Source of the DNA: Petropleomorpha daqingensis
GTDB taxonomy: Bacteria; Actinomycetota; Actinomycetes; Mycobacteriales; Geodermatophilaceae
Reading direction: 5' to 3'
Length of the DNA: 64,000 nt
Assembly (NCBI RefSeq): GCF_013408985.1
Contig: NZ_JACBZT010000001.1
Span: forward strand, 2,170,001 to 2,234,000
A program made the translations under genes and the position numbers. Shown here in pieces: positions 8,744 to 17,581 of the stretch (its first letter is position 1; the number at the start of each line of letters is the position of its first letter). The notes under the pieces were generated by a model that was not told where the DNA came from, made no database searches, and saw only the letters and a program-made list of their open reading frames with translations.

Positions 8744-9030
8744 GGTCGTCCGTGCCGCGGGGCCGGCCGCTGTTCCTCACCGTTCCTCTGCACGTGGTGG
8801 GCCTCGTGATCCTCGGCGTGGACGTGTGGGGGGTGGCCTTCTGGGCCGCGGTGGGGGATTCCGTCGGGATCGGAATGGTCACCGTCGCAGTTGCCGTCAT
8901 CCTCGGCCTAGGGGCCATGTTGGCGGCCGACGCCCGGCGTCAGTGGCTGCTTCGCCGCCCGCGAGCAGCCACTGGAGCCCTGGAGGACAGCGCGGAGGGT
9001 CTTCGCGAGAATCCGGAGGTCCAAGGCTAG
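8740..9030 (+). CDS. Small two-helix membrane protein
   Basis: A 96-residue protein starting at ATG 8740 within the LCP stop codon. It has two hydrophobic segments (about residues 12-37 and 44-63), a short arginine-rich linker (RRQWLLRRPR) and an acidic tail. No family is recognised. Translational coupling to the LCP-like gene and the final position in the operon suggest a small accessory subunit of the export or attachment machinery. The coding potential (high GC third positions) matches its neighbours. Confidence 0.6.
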   Translation: MRSSVPRGRPLFLTVPLHVVGLVILGVDVWGVAFWAAVGDSVGIGMVTVAVAVILGLGAMLAADARRQWLLRRPRAATGALEDSAEGLRENPEVQG

Positions 9031-9234
9031 GGACCAGTTCTCGACGTAGAGGGCCCTGACCGATCTAGCGCTGGCGCGTTCTTCCGCAGGTCACGACGGC
9101 CACGGGACGACGTGAAACAGGAGCGCCGATCGGACTATTGAGTTCAGCTGGGCAGCCGCACCCGACCGTGGTCGACGGCAGGAGGACCGGGAGAGCTACC
9201 CGGTGGCCCGCTTATCTTCGCCGCGGCGGACGGC

Positions 9235-9843
9235 ATGGGCGGGCACCTCGATGGCGCGCAGGCCAGCAAGATCGCCGTGCAGCGGCTGGCCGAAATCGTG
9301 CAGGGCCGGACGGTGAACATCGAGCAGCTGAACGCCGCGCTCGAGCCGGCCGGACAAGGACATCATGACCTTGGGGACGTCGACACGCTTAGCCGGCCCG
9401 GGACGACGGTCGCCGGCCTGGCGCTCACCGAGCAGGACGGCGAGGTCTGCTGGCTGGCCTTCCACGTCGGCGACTCGCGCATCTACCGGTGGTCCGAGGC
9501 GGACGGCCTCGAGCAGATCGGGAGCGACCACTCGGTCGTGCAGGCGCTCGTGGACGCCGGCGCCATCACCGAGGAGCGGGCGCTCACCCACCCGCAGCGG
9601 CGCATGATCACCAAGGCGCCCGGCTTCGGCGACCGCGGGGGAGCGGACTACACGTTCCTGCCGGTCGTCCCCGGCGACCGCTTCCTCATGTGCTCCGACG
9701 GCCTCACGGGCGAGCTGCTCGACGGTCGGATCGCGGTCATGACCACGGATGCCGACGAGCAGGCGCTCGCGGAGCAACTGGTCGCGGAAGCCGTCCAGCT
9801 GGGTGCGCAGGACAACGTCAGCGTCGTCGTCGCACAGGTCTAG
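9235..9843 (+). CDS. PP2C-type Ser/Thr phosphatase, N-terminally truncated (probable remnant)
   Basis: Clear PP2C features run through this frame: DGMGGH (metal aspartate just before the ATG), GTTVAGLAL, GDSRIYRW, DHSVVQALVDAG, HPQRRMITKA, LMCSDGLTGEL and the terminal GAQDNVSVVV. The first PP2C element, an R-x-x-NED motif that supplies a metal ligand about 20-30 residues before DGMGG, is absent; the frame is closed by a TGA at 9139-9141 and no alternative start gives a complete domain. Intact family members are about 240 residues, this is 202. I therefore think the 5' end was lost, and that the gene is probably inactive, possibly through the event that brought in the lower-GC block immediately downstream. 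Confidence 0.65.
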   Translation: MGGHLDGAQASKIAVQRLAEIVQGRTVNIEQLNAALEPAGQGHHDLGDVDTLSRPGTTVAGLALTEQDGEVCWLAFHVGDSRIYRWSEADGLEQIGSDHSVVQALVDAGAITEERALTHPQRRMITKAPGFGDRGGADYTFLPVVPGDRFLMCSDGLTGELLDGRIAVMTTDADEQALAEQLVAEAVQLGAQDNVSVVVAQV

Positions 9844-10280
9844 GCGAAAACAAGGCGACGCATACAACGAATTCGGTGCCGGGCGAGCAAGTCCGCACTC
9901 GGCGTCCAGTCCCAGCACCGGGAGCCTCCAGCAACACGCGACGCACCGCTGCGAGCCACCGAGACCCGGAGGGTTGCACAGGGGTCAGCCCCCCGCCACA
10001 TCGAGAATCGCCGAAGCGCGCCCGCGATCGCAACGTATCCGTCAGGCACGACTCGATCCGGCATGCCTCAAGAGCCACGACATGAACAGAACGCCGATAC
10101 CCCGGCGAATGGGGTACCGACATTGGCGCTGCTCGACAGACGCCCGCCAGACCTTCCGAACTGCCTAGAATCTAGGTCTTCGCCCTAACCGAACTCGCCT
10201 ACTACGCCGCAAACCCACCCGCAACTCCATCGAGGGACCCGTGGAAGCGTCTCCTTTGGGAAGGCTGTAGCTTTGTCCAG
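9844..10280. other. Non-coding boundary of the lower-GC block
   Basis: No convincing gene in these 437 bases. Composition shifts here from the strongly GC-rich upstream operon to the more AT-containing DNA that continues to about 17.5 kb. I saw no integrase, insertion-sequence end or tRNA fragment. A promoter for the cytidylyltransferase gene should lie in the last hundred bases, but I could not pick one reliably. Confidence 0.5.
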
Positions 10281-10718
10281 GTGATGCAACACGGGGAGCA
10301 CGCGAAGATCGTCATCACCTTCGGCACTTTCGACGTCTTTCACATCGGCCATCTCCGCATTCTCGAACGTGCCAGGCTTCTCGGAGACCACCTCATCGTG
10401 GGCGTCTCGAGCGATGCGCTCAACATGAGCAAGAAGGACCGACCGCCGGTGTTCTCGGAAGACGAGCGCCTGGCCATTGTAGGAGCGCTGAGGTGCGTTG
10501 ACGGCACTTTCCTCGAGGAAAGCCTTGAGATGAAGGCGGAGTACATCCAGCACTTTCGAGCCGACGTACTCGTCATGGGGGACGACTGGCAGGGCCGCTT
10601 CGATCACCTAGGCGACATTTGCGAGGTGGTGTATCTGCCACGCACGCCGTCAATCTCGACGACGGCGACCATAGAACGCATTCAACGCCCCCTGCTAGGC
10701 GGCGGAAGCCCCCTCTAG
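10281..10718 (+). CDS. tagD: Glycerol-3-phosphate cytidylyltransferase (TagD-like)
   Basis: A 145-residue nucleotidyltransferase of the cytidylyltransferase family. GTFDVFHIGH near residue 15 contains the H-x-G-H CTP-binding motif, and RTPSISTT near residue 120 corresponds to the R-T-x-x-x-S-T-T signature of TagD-type enzymes. The reaction is CTP + sn-glycerol 3-phosphate to CDP-glycerol + PPi. Starts at GTG 10281 or the adjacent ATG 10284. It faces a TagB/TagF-like gene convergently, which would use the CDP-glycerol. Together they suggest glycerol-phosphate incorporation into the cell-surface polymer. The family includes CDP-ethanolamine and other cytidylyltransferases, so glycerol is likely but not certain. 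Confidence 0.85.
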   Translation: MMQHGEHAKIVITFGTFDVFHIGHLRILERARLLGDHLIVGVSSDALNMSKKDRPPVFSEDERLAIVGALRCVDGTFLEESLEMKAEYIQHFRADVLVMGDDWQGRFDHLGDICEVVYLPRTPSISTTATIERIQRPLLGGGSPL

Positions 10719-10793
10719 GTAAATTATCCGCGCCCAGTCACGGGCCTCGAGTCCCACTGAAGTTTGCATAATCGAATTGGTTGCACCGGACAG

Positions 10794-12014
10794 CTAGAGA
10801 TAGCAGTTCAGGCCGACCAGCTTTATGCGACCCCACCGACTCTTATTTGCGACGACGAACTCGGCCGTTGAACGCAGCACAGCCTCACTCGTATTTCGGC
10901 CATCCGCTAGACCCAAACGTGCGACCACGGTCGCCCTTTCTGACGCATATGTGTCTAACCCCTCCGCGATATCCGCCAGCCAATGCGCCGCATCTGCGGC
11001 ACGTTCGACAATGAGTTCCTTCGCTACATCGCTGAACGCTGGCGCGTTGAAGCCTCTTGATCCCTTGTATGCCTGAAGATCTGGACAGAACAGAAGGAGG
11101 GGTCGGTCGAGTCCCAGGAATTCCAGCCAGACTCCGCTGTAGTCGCTCACCAGGGCGTCAACGCATCCAATGAATTGGTAGAGCGACACACCTGCCTCAA
11201 GTAGGTCCGTCGTCGTCAGCCGTCGAACACCTGGAAGCTCAAACCTGTCAGAGTCCATTGGATGAGGCTTTACGATCAGCTGAACTCCGAGAGCAACAGC
11301 ACGCCGCGAAAAATCAGTAACCTCGGCTCTTAGAGACTCGTCTTCCAGACGGACCCCATCCGTCCACCCGACGTCACCGCGGCCCGCTGTCCGGCGATAT
11401 GTGGGTAGCCAAAGAGCCACAGGCCGCGCTGGATCAAGTCCTAAGGTTGGCAGTACCTCATCGGGATCTCTATCGCTCAGCGAATCCTGCCGCGAATTCC
11501 CCACCACAACAAGACGGTCAAGATCCATCCCGATGTCCGCGGCCAGCGGACGTCCCCAGGCCCAACTGTTAGTCGTAAGCAAGTCGGATGAGATGCGGGT
11601 GGTGAACTGAGGATTCTCAATACGCTTCGGCCCTGAACCATGCCAGACATTTACGTGGACTCGATGTGGCCCGCTTGGAGGCGACCCGTAGACACCATGG
11701 CTATAGAAGACAGCCCTACTCAAGAGAAAAGCCAGCACACCCCCTAGTGACGTCCTGCGAACAAAGCGAGTTCGTTTGTCGGCGTAGGCTGCCGGCGCGC
11801 ATGCCTCCACCACTCGGCGAGCATTGCCGAGGTCATCGTCAAGTATCCAAAGCCGTCTCAAATCTGACTGGACAAGCAACGCTGAAAGTCGGTAGGCATT
11901 CTCCTCTACGGTAGGGGCCCCACACAGAAGCGCCCATCGGAGGGGTGGAAACACGAAGAATAGACTGATTAGGCGGAACAGTATCCGCCTAGCGATATGC
12001 TTAGCGCGGTGCAT
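10794..12014 (-). CDS. CDP-glycerol glycerophosphotransferase family protein (TagB/TagF-like)
   Basis: A 406-residue protein with the GT-B glycerophosphotransferase pattern: NVWHGSGPK near residue 125 (the histidine expected for catalysis), LWLPTYRRT near 210, IVKPHP near 255 (second family histidine), and ALVSDYSGVWLEFL near 300, the donor-binding segment. A hydrophobic/basic N-terminal helix would attach it to the membrane. Family members transfer glycerol phosphate from CDP-glycerol to a lipid-linked acceptor, as primase, polymerase or single-residue decorator; which one is not clear. Last gene of the minus-strand lower-GC operon, 71 bases after the flippase, converging on tagD. Confidence 0.85.
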   Translation of the reverse strand: MHRAKHIARRILFRLISLFFVFPPLRWALLCGAPTVEENAYRLSALLVQSDLRRLWILDDDLGNARRVVEACAPAAYADKRTRFVRRTSLGGVLAFLLSRAVFYSHGVYGSPPSGPHRVHVNVWHGSGPKRIENPQFTTRISSDLLTTNSWAWGRPLAADIGMDLDRLVVVGNSRQDSLSDRDPDEVLPTLGLDPARPVALWLPTYRRTAGRGDVGWTDGVRLEDESLRAEVTDFSRRAVALGVQLIVKPHPMDSDRFELPGVRRLTTTDLLEAGVSLYQFIGCVDALVSDYSGVWLEFLGLDRPLLLFCPDLQAYKGSRGFNAPAFSDVAKELIVERAADAAHWLADIAEGLDTYASERATVVARLGLADGRNTSEAVLRSTAEFVVANKSRWGRIKLVGLNCYL

Positions 12015-12085
12015 AGCTACTCCAGACTCTTCCTATGATCTATTCGAATAGGCAGTCAGCCAGCCCCTCCCCATACCGGTGACGC

Positions 12086-13342
12086 CTATATCTTCGCCTC
12101 TTCCAATCCTGCAGTAAGCTCCCTCTTACCTACGAGAAGCCTCAGACCAAGAACTGCTAAGAGCAATGTTTCCGACGCGACAATCACCACGAACGCCCAC
12201 GTCGTGCCCAAGAGGCGTCCAGCCAGAGCCAGTCCAATCAGGCCCAGGCAGCTCATGACCGAGATCGCGTGCGCGGCGAAGCGCTCGCGCCCGAGCGGTA
12301 CGAACACGTGAAGACGAACACTCCGGGAAAATATGATTAAAGCCGCCGATAATGCACATAGCACCATTCCGACCGGAGATAGCGCGTGTGACCGTCCAAA
12401 TAAGTACGTTGATACCAATGGCAACGAAAGCCAGATCGCAAAGAAGAACAACGTTGCGAATGCGGCATCCAGAGCGACTGTCAGTCGCATTCGTCTGTGT
12501 CGCTCGGCGGCCAATGCCGGTGCCGCGACCCAACCCGCTAGCGCCTGCGGAAAGAAGACGCCCGCGTTCACTGCAGACTTCTGTACGCGATCGAAGGCCG
12601 CGAAACTGGTTACAGCCGCACGCCCAGCCGTCAGTGAGTAGACACTCAGGCCGCCCGAAAAGTACGCGGAGTTGGTTAGCCTGGACCAGGAGGATGCCCG
12701 CTGGTCCTTCACTTGCCTGAATGCGTCCGAGAAGGAAGTTCTCGAAACCGGAAAGGCGGGCGTCTTGGTTGTCCGGGCGTTCAGAATAGTTGACACCAGC
12801 CAAGCCAGCAGCAGCAGCAGGGGGTAGAATGCTAGTGGCAGCCTGATGGCCAGGGCGATACACGACAATCCAGTCGCGACGAGCCTCACCACTGATTCGT
12901 TCACGGTCAGACTCTTCGAATCCCCTAGCCCGACGAAATACCAAGCCGCGGACAAGCCGTAAGCTGTGAAGCCTGCGGCATTAATGGCTGCAACCTCTGG
13001 ATAAGCATGGGCTAGAGAAGCCGCAATGAGCGTTGACACCGGCACGGCCACAAGAAATAGGACTAGGCGCGAACTCATGCTTGCGCGATAGAGCGCACTT
13101 CTCTTGTTGGCGGGCGCACGAGCAGCCCAGGTCGGTCCGAGGACTGGCCACCCTAGGGCGACTATCACGGAGGCTGTACTTCCAACTGACTGCCCGATCG
13201 CAAACGCAGTGAAGCCGGAGAGCCCGTAGTTCCTCGACATGATGGGTATAGCGAGCAGCGGAGTTAGCATTGACACGGCGGGTACCACGGCGAAACCCAT
13301 CAGCCGGCGTAGTCCCCGGGTCAAACGTGCGCGAGGTATCAC
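12086..13342 (-). CDS. Wzx-type polysaccharide flippase (MOP superfamily)
   Basis: A 418-residue, highly hydrophobic protein with about twelve predicted membrane helices and a basic N terminus, the size and pattern of O-antigen/capsule Wzx exporters. It would move undecaprenyl-linked repeat units across the membrane. It lies 43 bases after a glycosyltransferase and in the same operon as an EpsG-like polymerase, so the block carries its own flippase/polymerase pair. Codon usage is less G/C-biased than in flanking regions. A second Wzx-like gene is at 38552. The family call rests on topology and context; individual motifs in these proteins are weak. Confidence 0.8.
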   Translation of the reverse strand: MIPRARLTRGLRRLMGFAVVPAVSMLTPLLAIPIMSRNYGLSGFTAFAIGQSVGSTASVIVALGWPVLGPTWAARAPANKRSALYRASMSSRLVLFLVAVPVSTLIAASLAHAYPEVAAINAAGFTAYGLSAAWYFVGLGDSKSLTVNESVVRLVATGLSCIALAIRLPLAFYPLLLLLAWLVSTILNARTTKTPAFPVSRTSFSDAFRQVKDQRASSWSRLTNSAYFSGGLSVYSLTAGRAAVTSFAAFDRVQKSAVNAGVFFPQALAGWVAAPALAAERHRRMRLTVALDAAFATLFFFAIWLSLPLVSTYLFGRSHALSPVGMVLCALSAALIIFSRSVRLHVFVPLGRERFAAHAISVMSCLGLIGLALAGRLLGTTWAFVVIVASETLLLAVLGLRLLVGKRELTAGLEEAKI

Positions 13343-13385
13343 TGCAACAATTCCGGGCCCTCGTCGCGACGTGAGTTACCTCTCA

Positions 13386-14567
13386 TCACTTGCTTTCGTC
13401 CAGGTCCATACCAACATGTCGGCCATACGACTTCGCACGGGTTTGGCGAATCTCCACCTGCCGCACCGCCTCCGTATACGCGAGCCGCAGCGCGCGCGCC
13501 TGGTCGTTTTGGTCACCGACCCTGGGCGGCGTGGGTATTCTGCGGCCGCTGACCACGTCAATCACTCCACGCGCCAAGGACGCAGGTGTAGAGAAGCGGT
13601 CAGGCATGCCTAGAGAAACTATCGCGGGGATGCTCCGCGCAACAATTGGAACGCCGACTGTGGCCGCCTCGAGGATGGACATCGGGCTGCCTTCCCATGC
13701 GGCCGTATGCACGTAGCATGCTGACCGGCACAATATCTCAAAGGTCTTGGCTCGAGAGAGCCACCCCGTGACCTCAACTCCAGCAGTCCGCAATCGCCCT
13801 ACGTCTTGCTCGTTGCCGGTCCCGATCCAGGTCCATCGGGCTTGAAGGCCTTCCTTCCTCGCCTCTTCGATGGTGGCAAGGAAGAAATCGGGATCCTTCT
13901 GTGGCATCAACCTCCCGATCGTAGTGATCTGGGGAAGTCCTTCGCTGTTCCCCGCCTCGGCCCCGAGCCAGCGAGCCTCTTGAGGGGCGTCTGTGACGAT
14001 GTTCGGGACGTATCTGGCTTTTGAGCCCAGGCTCTCAGCAAGTCGCACTTCGTAAGGACTCACGCCAACCGTAAGGTCTGTGCGCCGGGCGAGGAGCATC
14101 TCACAGGCCCGCACCCCGGACCTTACCGGTCTTGCGAGATAGGCGCGCTCGAACAAGTACGCATGCGGACTGTAGACAATGGCGGGTCGCGCCCTACCCC
14201 CTGCAAGGAAGATCCGCCCCAACCCTCCGGCCACAGCAGAGTGAAGGTGCAAGACATCCGGGTTTACCTGTCGGATCTCTCGGCGAGCGGTCCGAACCAG
14301 ACTCGAATAGCCTGAAGGAGCCGCTACGCGGCTCGCAAACACCCCATCCAGCTCGGAATCGATCAGGAACTCGTTGTCTAGGGAGTGGACCAGGTGGTGC
14401 TCATACCCTCGCCCCTGCCTTGCGTACTCGATCAATGCCGTCTGCACGCCGGCGCCCCAAGCCGACGTGACGTGAAGAACGCGGGGCCTTCCAGATTCTA
14501 GCTCCACTCGTTCTCCAATAGCGTGATGTCTTTTCTCCTCTTGTCGCATTCTCCTTGCTGACTTCAC
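13386..14567 (-). CDS. GT4-family glycosyltransferase
   Basis: A 393-residue GT-B enzyme. The N-terminal domain opens with VLHVTSAWGAGVQTAL and has DVLHLHSAVAGGLGR near residue 103. The donor domain contains TTIGRLMPQKDP near 220 (a basic residue of the family donor-binding pocket), and near 300 the E-x7-E segment EGSPMSILEA followed by VGVPIVA. It should add one sugar to the lipid-linked unit. Two or three in-frame starts are possible at the N terminus; the last 20 or so residues before the first beta strand are not conserved-looking, so the true start may be internal. 23 bases separate it from the acetyltransferase upstream. Confidence 0.86.
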   Translation of the reverse strand: MKSARRMRQEEKRHHAIGERVELESGRPRVLHVTSAWGAGVQTALIEYARQGRGYEHHLVHSLDNEFLIDSELDGVFASRVAAPSGYSSLVRTARREIRQVNPDVLHLHSAVAGGLGRIFLAGGRARPAIVYSPHAYLFERAYLARPVRSGVRACEMLLARRTDLTVGVSPYEVRLAESLGSKARYVPNIVTDAPQEARWLGAEAGNSEGLPQITTIGRLMPQKDPDFFLATIEEARKEGLQARWTWIGTGNEQDVGRLRTAGVEVTGWLSRAKTFEILCRSACYVHTAAWEGSPMSILEAATVGVPIVARSIPAIVSLGMPDRFSTPASLARGVIDVVSGRRIPTPPRVGDQNDQARALRLAYTEAVRQVEIRQTRAKSYGRHVGMDLDESK

Positions 14568-14590
14568 AGCAGCTCGAGCGATGAGGAGAC

Positions 14591-15100
14591 TTACCTTGAT
14601 AGGGGTTCCGACCGAGCAGGAACGCCGCGCGCGAACGAACCTTCTGGCACATCGCGGGTCACGACCGCGTTCGCACCGATCAGGACGCGTCGTCCAATGC
14701 TCACGGGCCCGAGGATCCTCGCCCCAGGCCCAATAGCCACATCGTCCCCGATCGTGGGTGAATCATCCTTACCGCCTTGCATCCCATTACCGCCCCCGAT
14801 GGTAACGCTGGACTGGATCTTGCATCGTGCGCCGATGACACAGTATGGACCGATGACTACGGCGGCCGGGTGGTAGAGGGAAAGCCTGGGTCCGATCGAC
14901 GCCTGCCAGGCCACGTCGGCGCCTGTTAACAGTTGGTTGACCTGCTTCAAGACTCCGGCGAGAACCGGGGAATGTCGCCCTATCGCCTGACTCAGTCGGA
15001 AGAGAACAACGGCCAGAGTCCGAAGCGTGAGGACTGATCCGACGCCGGCCTTGGTTTCGACCTCGTCCTGCCGGACATCTTGAAGTATGAAATCGAACAT
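14591..15100 (-). CDS. Serine O-acetyltransferase-like hexapeptide acyltransferase
   Basis: A 169-residue left-handed beta-helix protein. The second half consists of hexapeptide turns (PAAVVIGPYCVIGARC, GDDVAIGPGARILG, IGRRVLIGANAVV) ending in the VTRDVPEGSFARGVPA closure typical of CysE/NodL-like acetyltransferases. The N-terminal ~60 residues are helical as in serine acetyltransferases. In a capsule operon it more likely O-acetylates a sugar than L-serine. The start codon follows the polymerase stop directly, with no gap. Confidence 0.82.
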   Translation of the reverse strand: MFDFILQDVRQDEVETKAGVGSVLTLRTLAVVLFRLSQAIGRHSPVLAGVLKQVNQLLTGADVAWQASIGPRLSLYHPAAVVIGPYCVIGARCKIQSSVTIGGGNGMQGGKDDSPTIGDDVAIGPGARILGPVSIGRRVLIGANAVVTRDVPEGSFARGVPARSEPLSR

Positions 15101-16276
15101 CTAGACCGCCCCTCGTATATAGACGCGAGACCTCGCCGCGGGCTGCTGATTCGCCCTCAGAGCAGTAATGGTGGAAGCTCCATGGAGTAGAAAGAGCGCC
15201 ACGGGCAGAAACGGTGTTAAGTGGCGCAGGGCTGAACCGTAGTCGGGTTCAAACAGGCTTTGCACGACCACACAGGCGAGAAGCACGGCACTGGCCCGCC
15301 ACAGCCTGGGGTCGGCGCTTGGTGTCCGACCAAGTTTGCGGACGGCCAGGAAGACTGTCATCCAAAACGCCGCGAGGAGAACAGCGATTCCCGCGTATAG
15401 TGGCCCGCCGGTCAAGGCCAAGGGGATGGGAGCGACTAAGAATAGCAGTTCAAGGCAGGCGTTGATGGCTCCGCCAGCGACGCCACCGCCTGTCAGGAAA
15501 GAGCTTATCGCGCTTTGGGCGTCTGCACTGCCAAGCCTGTCGGCGTTGATCGCGTCGCGGACGTCGCGAATGTCCACTCCGTATAGACTTGCGTAAATGA
15601 GCGATGCGGTCACTAGAACGGCGACAAGGAGCAAAAGCATGCGCGCTGGCGTTCGGAGTCTTCGACGCAAGACGATCAGGCCGATGGAAATGGCCAAGAT
15701 GAGGAACCAGTAACTGCGGAACGTAAGAGCGTAGCCAACGAAGATCAGTGCTAGCGTGACATTGCCCGCGGGGTTACTTGGTAGCGCGATGACTGCTAAA
15801 GCGATTACCGCGACAACGATGTCCTTCGAATAGAATCCTAGGTATACGGCCCCGAGTATGCACCCAGCCGCAGCAACGATCGTTGTGGACCAGGTCAAGT
15901 GGCCGTGGCGGTATCGCCGCACAGCTTCGGTGAGGGCGAGCAGAAACAAGCCATAACCTAGGAATGAAGCGGTTAGAAGGCTCTTCTCTATACCCAGCGC
16001 GCTATAAATGGCCGCCACCGAGGCGTAGCTGCGGTCGCCGTAATCCGGAATGACGCCTTGCGCAATCCGCGAGATCCGCACCCCGTCATACGAGTACTTC
16101 TGTGGTAGAATCTCAAGGCGAAACGAAGCTATAAGAGCGCCGGCGACTGCCGCCGCAATAACCACAAACTGTCGCGCCGCGCGGCCCGCAGGAGCGTCCG
16201 TCAGGCCTCGGGGCAGAGCTTCCCTGCTTTTCGGAGGGCCGCTCAGGTGCGGGGTTGCCACTCGTGGTGGATTCAT
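15101..16276 (-). CDS. Wzy-like polysaccharide polymerase (EpsG type)
   Basis: A 391-residue membrane protein with roughly ten helices. Features of the EpsG group are a periplasmic loop near residues 60-80 with YSYDGVRI and YGDRSYASV, a short YSKD motif near 150, and a C-terminal EPDYGSALRHLTPFLP segment where arginine and histidine face the outer side. Such proteins join flipped repeat units into polymer. It overlaps the upstream glycosyltransferase by ATGA and abuts the acetyltransferase. A second polymerase-like gene occurs at 39754, so two polymer systems may coexist. Confidence 0.75.
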   Translation of the reverse strand: MNPPRVATPHLSGPPKSREALPRGLTDAPAGRAARQFVVIAAAVAGALIASFRLEILPQKYSYDGVRISRIAQGVIPDYGDRSYASVAAIYSALGIEKSLLTASFLGYGLFLLALTEAVRRYRHGHLTWSTTIVAAAGCILGAVYLGFYSKDIVVAVIALAVIALPSNPAGNVTLALIFVGYALTFRSYWFLILAISIGLIVLRRRLRTPARMLLLLVAVLVTASLIYASLYGVDIRDVRDAINADRLGSADAQSAISSFLTGGGVAGGAINACLELLFLVAPIPLALTGGPLYAGIAVLLAAFWMTVFLAVRKLGRTPSADPRLWRASAVLLACVVVQSLFEPDYGSALRHLTPFLPVALFLLHGASTITALRANQQPAARSRVYIRGAV

Positions 16277-17274
16277 GTGACCGGCGGGAGGCTCGTGAGA
16301 ACTGCGCGGGCCTGGGCGGCAAAGTCATCCCAACTGTACCGACTTGCGACCGCTTGGCGTACCTGGAGCGCGGGCAGGTCGGACTGGAGTTCGAGCCACT
16401 GCTTTGCCAGGGCTTCCGACTTAGCATCTTCGAGCAGGACCGCCGCATCGCCGAGAAGCTCGCGAGTCAGCGGCTGGTCTATTGCGACGACATGTGCGCC
16501 TGAAGCGAGTGCCTCGATGTAGGGAAGTCCGAAGCCTTCTTCGACACCGAGAAGTATGAACGCGTATGTCGTGGCCAAGATCTCTAGGACTTGCTCTCGC
16601 GGAACGCGGTAATGCCAAATGCATCGGTCGGTGCCGACACGGTCTTCGACAATCGCTCGCGTGCGATCTGAGACGCCGATCCCGATTATCTTGTCGAAGG
16701 ATTCCGGTGCGTCCGCCAGCATCTCCGCCGCCAGTTCATTGCGCTTGTGCGGTGCGCCGCCCATGAGCACGATATCGCGACTCGCCCGCGGTTCGAACCG
16801 GGGAACGTCGACGATGCCAGGCCCGAGGCGACAGACGGTGATCTTGTTCGCGTCTTCGGGGAAGTGTGCTAAGAGATCGCGTTGAACTCGCTCGCTGATG
16901 GCGAGCAGCGCCCTGGACTTCTTCACCGTTCGCCGTAGATCGAGCGCATGGTAGAGCCGGCTCGCCCCGTGCTTGGTGTTCAGCCATTGGAGGTCGTGGA
17001 TCAGTGTGACCGCGTTGTCACCTGGGGCGAGGGGGAAAGGGTTGACCGTGGAAAAGTAGACACCGCCCGGTTCGGGTCGCGCCAGGAGTGCTGTTGTCAG
17101 GGCTGCGAGCCTGTCGCGGAGCCCGGCGCCGCTCGGTTCGCGTTCCGGGGAGACGCGAAGCTCCAGACCCATCGCCTCTAGCCGGGGGTACAGGGCTCGC
17201 TGGACGACACCGATGCCACTGAACTCGTTGACCATGCCGCTGACGGTCACGGTGGGCGCCAAGGCTTCACTCAC
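16273..17274 (-). CDS. GT4-family glycosyltransferase
   Basis: A 333-residue glycosyltransferase if GTG 17274 is the start; it has a purine-rich GGGGACAGGAA ahead of it, whereas the 41-residue extension to 17397 is not conserved-looking. Key segments are VTVSGMVNEFSGIG at the N terminus, VTLIHDLQWLN near residue 105, MGGAPHKRN near 185 and GVEEGFGLPYIEALASG near 265, the family-4 E-x7-E region. The enzyme would be mannosyl- or other hexosyltransferase-like; substrates are unknown. First gene of the minus-strand lower-GC operon, divergent from the tyrosine-kinase gene. Confidence 0.83.
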   Translation of the reverse strand: MSEALAPTVTVSGMVNEFSGIGVVQRALYPRLEAMGLELRVSPEREPSGAGLRDRLAALTTALLARPEPGGVYFSTVNPFPLAPGDNAVTLIHDLQWLNTKHGASRLYHALDLRRTVKKSRALLAISERVQRDLLAHFPEDANKITVCRLGPGIVDVPRFEPRASRDIVLMGGAPHKRNELAAEMLADAPESFDKIIGIGVSDRTRAIVEDRVGTDRCIWHYRVPREQVLEILATTYAFILLGVEEGFGLPYIEALASGAHVVAIDQPLTRELLGDAAVLLEDAKSEALAKQWLELQSDLPALQVRQAVASRYSWDDFAAQARAVLTSLPPVT

Positions 17275-17581
17275 TTCCTGTCCCCGTTCTACACACCAAG
17301 CGGATGCCCACTGCAACTGAGACGTAACGTCCTGCTGTTGGCCGAGCCGCCCAGAGTCTGTTCTTCGGGATTTGGCGGCATGGGCGAGGTCGCGCATGCG
17401 ATGTCAGCGCGGGGGCGGCCGCGGAGGCTGGACGAGGCTAACTCTTGTCCGGACCGCTTCCCCACCCGGGCGGTTCCAAGATCGCTCGGGTGGGGGAGGG
17501 CACTCTCCGTCAGACGGCGTTCCTGGGTTCGTCCGCCTAGGCTCCTGGTCCATTGACGCACGTCTTCGTGGCGTCGTCGTG
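17275..17581. promoter_or_regulatory. Divergent intergenic region between GT4 and tyrosine-kinase genes
   Basis: 307 bases without a supported gene lie between divergent starts at 17274 (minus) and 17582 (plus). They must hold the promoters for the lower-GC operon and for the kinase/Wzz gene. I could not assign -35 and -10 boxes with confidence. Confidence 0.45.

Noticed and set aside
12126-12944. Minus-strand frame within the flippase gene
   Set aside because: Same strand, different frame from a gene with many membrane helices; low hydrophobic content and no motifs.
10794-17274. Phage or transposon origin of the lower-GC block
   Set aside because: No integrase, transposase or terminal repeats were found; homologous recombination is the simpler explanation.
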